Assembly: GCA_041687475.1 (NCBI GenBank)
Contig: JAWLBW010000070.1
Coordinates: forward strand, 1-16,982
Length of the DNA: 16,982 nucleotides
Origin: JAWLBW01 sp041687475
GTDB lineage: Bacteria; J088; JAWLBW01
Reading direction: 5' to 3'
Shown: positions 1 to 7,590 of the stretch, in pieces
Numbering within the stretch: position 1 is the stretch's first letter
Layout of the letters: every line of letters begins with the position of its first letter
Notes under the pieces: generated by a model
The model's database searches: none
Seen by the model: the letters and a program-made list of their open reading frames with translations, nothing else
Told to the model about the DNA's origin: nothing
Position numbers and translations under genes: made by a program

Positions 1-238
1 CGAGACTCAAAGACGCAGAGAGTCTCGATTCCAGTGGGGGGGGGCTGCCGGTTTTCGGGTATCCGTAGAATCCTGCCCACTCCCCGTCGGGGAGTACGCG
101 GTCGATTCAGACCGGTGAGGGGGCTCCTCTGCCCGTGCGGCACGTAGCGCTGTCCTTACTCGGACGACCGACGTCGGGCGACGGGCGACCTCCGACCGCC
201 GACCATCTCCACGGTTCACCCGTGCGGCACGCGCCGGG
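1..238. other. Intergenic segment with two small perfect hairpins
   Basis: No convincing gene is seen here; the open frames lack family resemblance and contain no clear start signal. The segment holds an 8-bp inverted repeat (CGAGACTC at 1-8, GAGTCTCG at 20-27), a run of nine G at 36-44, a 7-bp hairpin with a 3-nt loop (ACTCCCC at 79-85, GGGGAGT at 89-95), a 10-bp palindrome CCGACGTCGG at 168-177, and a 13-bp direct repeat CCCGTGCGGCACG at 132-144 and 219-231. The hairpin at 79-95 lies downstream of the leftward STAS-like gene and could act in its 3' end formation, but it has no T-tract. Confidence 0.5.
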
Positions 239-652
239 TCAGATGAAATTGCCGATGGGGGGCGGGGTCAGGCCGGCGTCACGCAGCTGCCGCAGACTCC
301 ACGCGACGGCTTCGCGCTCGGTTTTGAAGATGGCATGGGGTACGGGCAGGGGTTGCTTCCACATGACGGCGGTCACGATGGCCCGCACGGCCGGGTTGGC
401 GATGACCAGGGCGAAACCTTTGAGGTTCGCCTGCAGCTCGCGAACGTGGGTGCGCATGAAGGTTACCTGTGCGTCGCGTGCTTCGTTTGTGGTCGTGCCG
501 GTCGAGCCCAGGGTGTTGAAGATGACCGCGAACGGCTGGCCGCGCCAGAGACGCTGCTCAAGTTCCTTGTGATACCGATCGTGGTCTTCGTCGGTGGGCG
601 ACACCATGTCGAAGAAAACGACCGGCCATTGATCGCGCACAGTTATTGCCAT
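239..652 (-). CDS. STAS/SpoIIAA-like small protein
   Basis: A 137-residue soluble protein without signal peptide or membrane segment. The pattern of an N-terminal strand (VVFFDMV near 11-17), a helix containing YHKELEQRL (27-35), a hydrophobic strand FAVIFNTLGS (41-50), a helix (55-75), a second strand FALVIANPAVRAIV (80-93) and a C-terminal strand plus helix (HAIFKTEREAVAWSL, 106-120) resembles the STAS or SpoIIAA-like fold found in many stand-alone bacterial proteins. No invariant phosphorylatable serine can be named with confidence, so a partner-switching role is only a possibility. It lies 47 bp downstream of the ABC-F gene on the same strand but has its own strong promoter with TATAAT 9 nt before the ATG and no Shine-Dalgarno, so it is probably transcribed independently. 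The fold assignment is inferred from pattern, not from a search. Confidence 0.7.
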   Translation of the reverse strand: MAITVRDQWPVVFFDMVSPTDEDHDRYHKELEQRLWRGQPFAVIFNTLGSTGTTTNEARDAQVTFMRTHVRELQANLKGFALVIANPAVRAIVTAVMWKQPLPVPHAIFKTEREAVAWSLRQLRDAGLTPPPIGNFI

Positions 653-690
653 TGCCGCTCAATTATAGAGCAACGTGTTCGCCGGGGCAA
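653..690 (-). promoter_or_regulatory. Promoter of the STAS-like gene, near-leaderless
   Basis: Read on the minus strand, TTGCCC (690-685) is followed by exactly 17 nt and a perfect TATAAT (667-662). Only 9 nt (661-653) separate the -10 from the ATG at 652-650, and no Shine-Dalgarno lies between. Transcription would start at or within about 3 nt of the start codon, which predicts a leaderless or nearly leaderless message. Confidence 0.7.
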
Positions 691-699
691 CCGCGATGG

Positions 700-2517
<1,818 letters not shown>

Positions 2518-2523
2518 ACGGAA

Positions 2524-2548
2524 ATCCTGTGATCCATACAGGATAACA
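2524..2548 (-). promoter_or_regulatory. Putative promoter with operator-like dyad before the ABC-F gene
   Basis: On the minus strand an extended -10 TGT-TATCCT (2548-2540) lies 22 nt before the ATG. A perfect 7-bp inverted repeat, ATCCTGT (2524-2530) and ACAGGAT (2538-2544) separated by 7 nt, overlaps both this -10 and the AGGA ribosome-binding site. Because the predicted start of transcription lies inside the dyad, it is better placed as a DNA operator than as an RNA hairpin. No regulator can be named. Confidence 0.45.
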
Positions 2549-2743
2549 GGTTGGACGGGGGTTGCCGGTTGCCGTTGCCGTTGCCGGTTGTCGGTCGTCG
2601 GGGGAAGGGGAGTAACGGGCCGTGCAGCACGGATTCGGGCAGCGGTCCACGAACCGTGTAAGGCGGTCTACCGTGCAGCACGTCTTCGGGCAGCCGTCTG
2701 CAGACCGTGCCACCGGGTTTGCCGATGCCGATTGGACGGATGC

Positions 2744-2773
2744 ACGGGCCCGTCGGCATGCCGACGGGCTACA
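2744..2773. repeat. Element B copy 1, palindromic
   Basis: A 30-nt unit identical to 2946-2975. Positions 2749-2768 form a perfect 20-nt palindrome (arms CCCGTCGGCA / TGCCGACGGG), followed by CTACA. It could be a REP-like element, a protein-binding dyad or a cruciform; the sequence does not tell which. Confidence 0.8.
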
Positions 2774-2945
2774 GACCGTAAAACCCGACGTTCCGGTAAT
2801 CGATTGCAGGGATGCACGGGTTACGCGGTTATCAGGAATACACGCGCCGCCGTCCGCCGACCGCCGTCTAACGCGGCAGCACGTCTTCGGCGAGCCGTCT
2901 GCAGACCGTTCAAGCCGTGACGCCGGTCTCCGACTGCACGGTTGT

Positions 2946-2975
2946 ACGGGCCCGTCGGCATGCCGACGGGCTACA
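2946..2975. repeat. Element B copy 2, palindromic
   Basis: Identical over 30 nt to 2744-2773, with its palindrome at 2951-2970. It lies about 65-95 bp upstream of the deacetylase-fold gene start, a position where a binding site could influence that gene. Confidence 0.8.
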
Positions 2976-3027
2976 CGGGACAAACGCTGTCGCGGCAACC
3001 GGGTACGCTATTCCTGTCTGCACGAAC

Positions 3028-3033
3028 AGGAGA
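3028..3033 (+). promoter_or_regulatory. Ribosome-binding site AGGAGA
   Basis: AGGAGA lies 6 nt before the ATG at 3040 and fixes this start over upstream in-frame codons in the repeat island, whose translation would be repeat-derived. Confidence 0.8.
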
Positions 3034-3039
3034 ACGAAA

Positions 3040-4077
3040 ATGGAACGCATACCCGTTATCTGGCATTCCCTCTACGACATGGAAACCCACGTGGCGCCGG
3101 GGTTCCGGCGCCTGCGCGAGGCGTTGACCGGCCTGGCGCTCGGGCGCAACCGGGCGATCTGTCGCCTGCTCGCGGGGCAGGGCGGGTTGTTCCTGCTGCC
3201 CGGGCGGGTGGCGCGGCCCGACGATCTGCACGTGGCGCACGCGGCTGCCTACGTCGACCGGGTTGTAGAGCGGGCGCGGCAGAGTACCTTGGGGCGTACC
3301 GGTTTCTCGTTGGGGCGCGACGGGCGACAGGGGCTACCGTTGTCGCCGCGGGTGCTCGGCATGCACCTGGCGGCCGTGGGCGGCACGGTCAAGGCGGCGC
3401 GGTATGCCGTGCAGCACGGTGGGGTAGCCGTGAACCTGCACGGGGGTTTTTCCGGGGCCGGCCGTGACGGCGGGCCGTCGTGGGCCCCTTTCAACGATCT
3501 GGTGATCGCCGCCCGCCTGAGCGGAAAGCGTACCCTGATTGTCGACGCCGGACAACTGCCCGCCGACGGCACGGCCGATATCCTGCGGCACGATCCGCAT
3601 ATCTTTTCCGTGTCCTTTCATGCCGACGATCCGATGCGCGAGGTGCTGGCAACGGGTGATATCGACGTGGCGTTGGCGCCCGACATTACCGATGACGCCT
3701 TCATCGGGCGTTTTGAAAGCGTGCTGCGCGGCGCCCTCGAGGTGTTCGATCCCGAGCTGGTTCTGTATCAGGCCGGGGCCGGTATGCTGGCGTCGAGGTG
3801 CCGTTCGAACTTCAGGTTGAGCCTCGATGCATTGCGAGCACGCGATGAAATCGTCACGGGGCTCTGCCGTGAAAGGCGGCTTCCTCTGGTGATAACGCTT
3901 GGTGAAGCCGGAAGCGACAGCCTTGGCGCCGTCGAGGCAGGCGTACAGACCTGCCTTGCCGCGGTGCATGGGGCGGGTGCCGCTTCGGCGGTGAGGCAGG
4001 CGGCGCGGGAGTTTCCGGCCATGGCGACTTCACCGCACCCGCGAAAGGGGCTGCGTCCGCTGTTCAGTGCGCGGTAA
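3040..4077 (+). CDS. Histone-deacetylase-fold protein without active site (pseudoenzyme)
   Basis: The 345 residues follow the class IV-like bacterial deacetylase framework end to end: HSLYDMETHVAPGFRRLREAL (9-29), DDLHVAHAAAYVDRV (61-75), GLPLSPRVLG..AVGGTVKAARYA (98-123), the FND motif (WAPFNDLVIAARL, 148-160), HDPHIFSVSFH (184-194), and DALRARDEIVTGLCRERRLPLVITLG (263-288). Against this clear alignment every catalytic residue is replaced. The His-His pair after the GG of NLHGG is Ser138-Gly139. In VDAGQLPADGT the first Asp (169) stays but the zinc-ligand Asp and His positions are Gly171 and Leu173. The third zinc-ligand Asp in the GAD motif is Gly248, and the Tyr of GGGY is Gly291. Zinc hydrolysis should be impossible; a binding or scaffold role is inferred. 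Reading frame, length and ribosome-binding site are intact, so it is not a decaying gene by appearance. Its stop overlaps the TPR gene end by 14 nt. Confidence 0.85.
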   Translation: MERIPVIWHSLYDMETHVAPGFRRLREALTGLALGRNRAICRLLAGQGGLFLLPGRVARPDDLHVAHAAAYVDRVVERARQSTLGRTGFSLGRDGRQGLPLSPRVLGMHLAAVGGTVKAARYAVQHGGVAVNLHGGFSGAGRDGGPSWAPFNDLVIAARLSGKRTLIVDAGQLPADGTADILRHDPHIFSVSFHADDPMREVLATGDIDVALAPDITDDAFIGRFESVLRGALEVFDPELVLYQAGAGMLASRCRSNFRLSLDALRARDEIVTGLCRERRLPLVITLGEAGSDSLGAVEAGVQTCLAAVHGAGAASAVRQAAREFPAMATSPHPRKGLRPLFSAR

Positions 4078-5227
4078 GAGCGTTCAGCTTGGCCAGGCGC
4101 TCGCGGGCGTGAGCCATCTGGGCCTCCAATTCGTCGGTGGCCAGCTCGAGAAACCTGCGATAACTTTCGGCCGCATCGGCCGTGCGCTGCAGTTCGTCTT
4201 CGGCTATGGCCTTGAAAAAGCAGGCTGCCGCATTGTCGGGGGCGTGTCCCAATGCATCGTTGAAGCACTGCAGCGCTTCTTCGTATCGCTCGAGGGTGCC
4301 CAGGGTGTTGCCTTTCTGAATCAACGCCGAGGGAGAGTGCGGGTTGTTTTCCAGGGCTTCGTCGATGGCAACCAACGCGTCGTCGTAGCGCGCCAGTGAG
4401 TCGAGGGTGCGCGCTTTCAGAATACGGGCGGCAAGGCTGTCGGCGTCCTGCTTGATGACCTCGTCGAACATCTCCAGCGCCTCGTCGAAGCGGCGCAGAT
4501 GCGCCAGGCAATGCCCCTTGCCCATGAGGGCCCGAATATGGCCGCCGCGTGCGGCAAGCGAACGTTCATACCAGTCGAGTGCTGCGTCGAGCAGGCCGTT
4601 GCCCCGGGCCTCGTCGCCGTTGTCGACCCACTCTTCGACCTGGCTGTCGGTGGCATCCTGGGCGGCGAGCAAGTGCAGCACCTTGCGGGCGTGCTGGGCC
4701 ATGGCGTCGGAGTCGGGGCCGGCCACGGCAAGAAAGCGTTCGAGGTGTTCACGGGCTTCGCCGAGGCGCCCGAGGGGCAACAGAGAAAGGCCCCGGTTGA
4801 ACAGGCCGTGGGGATTCTCAGGCGATAGGGCCAGTACCCGGTCGAAGCAGCCGAGGGCCTGGGCAATCTTTTCCTGCTGGTTCAGAATCACGCCCTTGTT
4901 GATCCACAGCGTCACGTCTTCGGGCGCCAGCGACAGGGCTTTTTCGTAGCAGATGAGGGCCTCGTCGAGCTGACCCGAGCCTTGGTGCAGGTTGCCCTTG
5001 ATGGTCCACGCGCCGGCGTGATCGGGCCAGGCCTGCACGGCTTTCGCCAGTGCCTCGATGGCTTCGCCCGTGCGTCCCAGCGATTGCAGGCAGATGCCGC
5101 GATTGATCAACGCCGTACGGTGCGTCGGCTCGACGGCAAGTACGCGGTCGAAGACCTGCAGCGCCTCGAGTCGGCGCCCGGCGTTCATGTATTGACGGGC
5201 TTCGTTGAGCAGAACCTTGCTGTCCAT
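4064..5227 (-). CDS. Tetratricopeptide-repeat (TPR) protein
   Basis: From ATG at 5227 the protein has 387 residues made almost entirely of 34-residue TPR helical pairs. One block covers about residues 3-165, a connecting stretch with a longer helix follows (about 170-205), and a second block covers about 205-385. Repeated features are A-x-x-x-[FY]-[DE]-[KR]-x-L-x-x-x-P-x-[HND] and W/A-x-x-[KR]-G-x-x-L, for example ALICYEKALSLAPEDVTLW (90-108). No signal peptide or membrane helix is seen, so it should be a cytoplasmic protein-protein interaction scaffold. Upstream in-frame codons are unlikely because they add 45 residues lacking TPR character. No good Shine-Dalgarno precedes the ATG. It converges on the deacetylase-fold gene with a 14-nt overlap of stop regions. 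The partner protein is unknown. Confidence 0.88.
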   Translation of the reverse strand: MDSKVLLNEARQYMNAGRRLEALQVFDRVLAVEPTHRTALINRGICLQSLGRTGEAIEALAKAVQAWPDHAGAWTIKGNLHQGSGQLDEALICYEKALSLAPEDVTLWINKGVILNQQEKIAQALGCFDRVLALSPENPHGLFNRGLSLLPLGRLGEAREHLERFLAVAGPDSDAMAQHARKVLHLLAAQDATDSQVEEWVDNGDEARGNGLLDAALDWYERSLAARGGHIRALMGKGHCLAHLRRFDEALEMFDEVIKQDADSLAARILKARTLDSLARYDDALVAIDEALENNPHSPSALIQKGNTLGTLERYEEALQCFNDALGHAPDNAAACFFKAIAEDELQRTADAAESYRRFLELATDELEAQMAHARERLAKLNALTAH

Positions 5228-5259
5228 CACGCGTAACGACCGGAAAAAGGAGAAGTTAC

Positions 5260-5289
5260 AGGGTAAAGATTCGAGGCCCCGAAATGCAA
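5260..5289 (-). promoter_or_regulatory. Possible promoter of the TPR gene
   Basis: On the minus strand TTGCAT (5289-5284), an 18-nt spacer and TACCCT (5265-5260) precede the ATG by 32 nt. The -35 resembles the TTGCC(C/T) elements elsewhere in the window. No Shine-Dalgarno is visible in the implied leader of about 25 nt, which lowers confidence. Confidence 0.4.
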
Positions 5290-5300
5290 GGGCCCGAGGC

Positions 5301-6056
5301 TCATTTACGCATTCGGCCGCACGCCTGGCAGGTGCTGATGCCGAGGTCGGGGTCGAACACATAGTCGTGACGGTTTCCGGCGCAGGGGCGCGCGCCTTTT
5401 CGGCCGGGGCCTTTCGGGGGGAAGGAAGCGGTTGCGGCCTGCGCCCGCGCTGGTTGCCCTACACCCTTCTTCTCTTCTCCCGCCTCGGTCTTTTTTCGGG
5501 GAAGAAGCGACTTCAGGCGGGCGAACGGCCCGGCCGAAGGCGCGGAAGTTCCCGAAGACCCCGAAGACGCCGAGAACGATGGTGCGTGGCCGTCGGGGGA
5601 CGACTCAGGGGTACGGCGATGGTGTCCGCATTCGGCGCAGGTGTCGATTCCCAGATCGGGACGCGAGCGGTACTCGTGGGCGCCGCGGCAAGGCGACTTC
5701 ATCGGCGTGGGCGGCCGCGAAACCGGTGAACGCCGTGCCGGTTCGGGGGCAAGCTCCAGATGCTGACCGGGGAAGGGCGACTCCGGCGGCGCCTCGGGTT
5801 TCTGCATACACCCACAGAGCCTGCATTGCTCGACGCCCAGTTCGGACAGGAATATGAAATCGTGCAACGCGAAGTCACGGAGGCAGGGCGGCTCGGTCGA
5901 GCTCGCGGGCCGGTCGGGCGTTGCCGCGCTGAGCGGATCGATGTAGGCGTGGTGCCCTTTCTTGCGGGGGTTGGCGGTACCCTCGCGGGCAAACCCCGAC
6001 GCTTTGGCCTTGCGCCTGTCGCGACGATTGCTGCGCTGTCTTGATTTCTTTGCCAT
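5301..6056 (-). CDS. Protein with three C-H-C-C zinc-ribbon-like repeats
   Basis: A 251-residue soluble protein of a family I do not recognise. A very basic N-terminus (MAKKSRQRSNRRDRRKAKA) resembles a nucleic-acid-binding tail. Three repeats follow the pattern C-x(3-6)-H-[DE]-[FY]-x(5)-[DE]-LG-[IV]-x(2)-C-x(2)-C-G. Repeat 1 uses C58, H65, C78 and C81; repeat 2 uses C123, H127, C140 and C143; repeat 3 uses C225, H230, C243 and C246. His-to-Cys spacing is exactly 12 residues in all three. Each repeat presents one probable four-ligand metal site, most likely zinc. Linkers (about 85-120 and 145-220) are rich in Pro, Ser, Ala and Lys and look disordered. It lies upstream of the TPR gene on the same strand with 73 bp between, but each has a promoter candidate. 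Metal binding is inferred from ligand spacing; function is unknown. Confidence 0.75.
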   Translation of the reverse strand: MAKKSRQRSNRRDRRKAKASGFAREGTANPRKKGHHAYIDPLSAATPDRPASSTEPPCLRDFALHDFIFLSELGVEQCRLCGCMQKPEAPPESPFPGQHLELAPEPARRSPVSRPPTPMKSPCRGAHEYRSRPDLGIDTCAECGHHRRTPESSPDGHAPSFSASSGSSGTSAPSAGPFARLKSLLPRKKTEAGEEKKGVGQPARAQAATASFPPKGPGRKGARPCAGNRHDYVFDPDLGISTCQACGRMRK

Positions 6057-6074
6057 GCCGGTACCGGAGGTTGC

Positions 6075-6103
6075 ATCTTAGCAGGCAGGCCGTTGCCGGG
6101 CAA
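6075..6103 (-). promoter_or_regulatory. Promoter of the C-H-C-C repeat gene
   Basis: On the minus strand TTGCCC (6103-6098), a 17-nt spacer ending in TGC, and TAAGAT (6080-6075) precede the ATG by 18 nt. The -35 and spacing are the same as at 685-690/662-667, and the TGC gives an extended -10. The implied leader is about 10-12 nt with no strong Shine-Dalgarno. Confidence 0.65.
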
Positions 6104-6160
6104 TCGGGTCTTGACGCAAGCTTCAACGGACTTCATCCTGGGGCCGAATCGGCCGTAATC

Positions 6161-6169
6161 TGCTATTCT
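6161..6169 (+). promoter_or_regulatory. Extended -10, leaderless start
   Basis: TGC-TATTCT ends 8 nt before the ATG at 6178. No Shine-Dalgarno fits between, and the spacing places the transcription start on or next to the start codon. No good -35 is visible, as is common with extended -10 promoters. Confidence 0.6.
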
Positions 6170-6177
6170 GACAGGTT

Positions 6178-6619
6178 ATGGCGAACTGGCTTCAGAAAAT
6201 CTTTCGTAAGCAGAATTCGAATTCGACGGATACCGGACTGCTGTCGGACAACGGTGGCGACCTTTCGGCGACCCAGAGCGAGATCGTCGTGAACGACGAG
6301 GGGGTCTTTCGGCGTACGCCTGCCGGCCGTGAAGAATTCGTACCCTGGCAACGCTTGACCGAGGTGGTTTTCGTCGTCAACGGCNNNNNNNNNNACTCGT
6401 TTCGAAGAAGCGCGGCATATCGTACTGGTCGGCGAAGAGAACTCCGGCGTTGCCGTACCCTACAGCCGAGCGGTCGAAACGGGTCTGCTCGAGGTTATTC
6501 CCCGCCTCGAGAACTTCGACTCGGAAGCTTTGTCGAAGGGCATCAACGCAACGGAAAAGGGTCACTTCGTCTGCTGGCGCCGCGGCCACCTCTGGCAGGC
6601 CTACAAGCACTCGTGCTAG
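6178..6619 (+). CDS. Conserved hypothetical protein, interrupted by assembly gap
   Basis: The first part (6178-6384) encodes 69 residues ending VPWQRLTEVVFVVNG. After the Ns, the frame from 6395 encodes 74 residues with FEEARHIVLVGEENSGVAVPYSRA, LLEVIPRLENFDSEALSKGI and a C-terminal FVCWRR, stopping at TAG 6617-6619. The order W-x-x-L-T-E-V, then V-L-V-G-E..GVAVP, then L..LxxFDxEAL, then FxCWRR matches a widespread uncharacterised family of about 110-130 residues that I know only as hypothetical proteins. The two halves are offset by one base when the 10 Ns are counted, so the gap is not 10 bp; a true gap divisible by three restores one frame. Not a pseudogene on this evidence. No signal peptide is seen. 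Confidence 0.75.
6385..6394. other. Assembly gap (10 N) inside a gene
   Basis: Ten undetermined bases. The flanking halves of the gene read in frames that differ by one when ten bases are assumed, so this is a placeholder length. Confidence 0.98.
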
Positions 6620-6665
6620 TCGACCGGTTTACCTCCGCGGCCAATAGCTGCAGGAGAGAAAACGG

Positions 6666-6692
6666 CGAGCGTTACCCGTTCGATAAATTTTG
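6666..6692 (+). terminator. Possible weak terminator after the gap gene
   Basis: CGAGCG (6666-6671) can pair with CGTTCG (6677-6682), including one G-T wobble, across a 5-nt loop, followed by the AT-rich ATAAATTTTG. It sits between convergent genes. The stem is short, so the call is weak. Confidence 0.3.
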
Positions 6693-6744
6693 TCAGGCGA
6701 GCTTTTCGGCCACCCGTCGCTTCCGGGCACCTTCATCCGCATGA

Positions 6745-7371
6745 TTACTGAGCCTTACCGGGCTTGTCGAACCGACCTTCGTCGGCAAAGACTTTGCCTG
6801 CCGGGGCAATGTCAGCCCCCAGTACCTCATGCATGGTCGCCAGTGCGCGGTGGTTGCTGTCGGGGGTGAGCGAAGCAACGCAGTCGGCCGGAACGTGCAG
6901 GGCGAAACCGCGCAGATAAGCATCGTTGGCCGTAAAGTGCACGCACATGTCGCCGGTCAACCCCGCGAGAATGAGCCTGCGGGCCTTCAGGTGGTTCAAC
7001 AGCAGTTCAAGCGGAGTGGCAAGGAAGGCCGAGTGCTTGGGCTTCAGCAGCACGTAGTCACGGGGACGCGGGGCCAGGCGTTTGACCAGCGGTTCGCCGG
7101 GCACGCCGTCGTGCAGACAGTGGCGAACGATTTCACGCATGTCGGATCGCCACTTGCCGAAATTGTCGTTGGCGTACACGACGGGTATGCCGCGCGCATC
7201 GGCCTGTTCCCGCAGGTTTTTGACGGCTTCGGCCATGCGCAACGCCCTCGGCAGCATGTGCTCGCCCCCTTCGAAAGAAAGGTCGTTGAGCACGTCGAGC
7301 AGCAGCAGTACGGTGTGTGATTTGTCCGGTGCGTTTCCGTGCAGGTCTTCATCGTCGCCGGGGCGGGTCAT
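6745..7371 (-). CDS. Isochorismatase-family cysteine hydrolase
   Basis: A 208-residue soluble protein with the fold and catalytic triad of the isochorismatase/nicotinamidase family: Asp26 in VLLLLDVLND, Lys110 in LLKPKHSAF, and Cys143 in GLTGDMCVHFTA, where the G-x-x-x-x-C-V-x-x-T-A pattern is the nucleophile loop. PVVYANDNFGKW (63-74) is the usual strand-2 region. Members hydrolyse amides or enol ethers (nicotinamide, isochorismate, N-carbamoyl compounds); the metal-binding histidines typical of nicotinamidases are not evident here, so the substrate stays open. No biosynthetic neighbours suggest siderophore or NAD recycling. A GGGAG ribosome-binding site about 11 nt before the ATG supports the start. 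It ends in a Lys-Pro-Gly-Lys-rich tail. Confidence 0.88.
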   Translation of the reverse strand: MTRPGDDEDLHGNAPDKSHTVLLLLDVLNDLSFEGGEHMLPRALRMAEAVKNLREQADARGIPVVYANDNFGKWRSDMREIVRHCLHDGVPGEPLVKRLAPRPRDYVLLKPKHSAFLATPLELLLNHLKARRLILAGLTGDMCVHFTANDAYLRGFALHVPADCVASLTPDSNHRALATMHEVLGADIAPAGKVFADEGRFDKPGKAQ

Positions 7372-7512
7372 CGGTCACTTACTCCCTGGCCAGTCACGCT
7401 TGTCGAGATGGACCTTCGCCCGTCGTTTCGCCCCCGACGTTCGCCAAAGGTCACCTTCGGCCATTGTGGCCCCCCTGCGTAGAAGCTGCGATACCGGGGC
7501 GCGGCGCCGAGG

Positions 7513-7527
7513 CGGCTTGTCAAGCCG
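7513..7527. promoter_or_regulatory. Short inverted repeat in a divergent intergenic region
   Basis: CGGCTT and AAGCCG form a perfect 6-bp dyad around GTC, in the 210-bp space between the divergent isochorismatase-family and DUF748 genes. It could be an operator or a chance dyad. Confidence 0.25.
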
Positions 7528-7590
7528 AGGGGTCGGTGGGTAAGCGGTGTCTCAATCACTCCTGATGCGGCTCGCGTTACCATGTTGTAT

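Larger units (their letters stand above)
2549..3039. repeat. Non-coding repeat island between divergent genes
   Basis: Nearly 500 bp without a credible gene; open frames on both strands are only repeat translations. It opens with four GTTGCC hexamers (2561-2585). Element A, about 38 nt beginning CGTGCAGCACG and ending CAGACCGTG, occurs at 2621-2658 (seven mismatches to the second copy), 2672-2709, and 2873-2910 (32 of 35 core positions identical to the second). Element B, 30 nt identical in both copies, occurs at 2744-2773 and 2946-2975 and contains a perfect 20-nt palindrome with arms CCCGTCGGCA and TGCCGACGGG. A followed by B about 72 nt later is seen twice with a period of about 201-202 bp, while the DNA between A and B has diverged. 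The 3' end (about 3004-3033) presumably carries the promoter and ribosome-binding site of the next gene. Confidence 0.75.

Noticed and set aside
1..60. tRNA or other structured RNA gene
   Set aside because: The hairpin at 1-27 is not followed by an anticodon arm or a T-loop consensus on either strand.
2621..2975. CRISPR array
   Set aside because: Only two to three imperfect units, uneven spacing, divergent rather than uniform-length spacers, and no cas genes.
2622..3467. 281-codon open frame through the repeat island
   Set aside because: The first half is translation of repeats A and B, and the second half is an alternate frame of the deacetylase-fold gene. No ribosome-binding site.
6745..7371. 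Nicotinamidase (pncA)
   Set aside because: The triad fits the wider isochorismatase family, but the metal-binding histidines of nicotinamidases are not evident, so a specific symbol is not justified.
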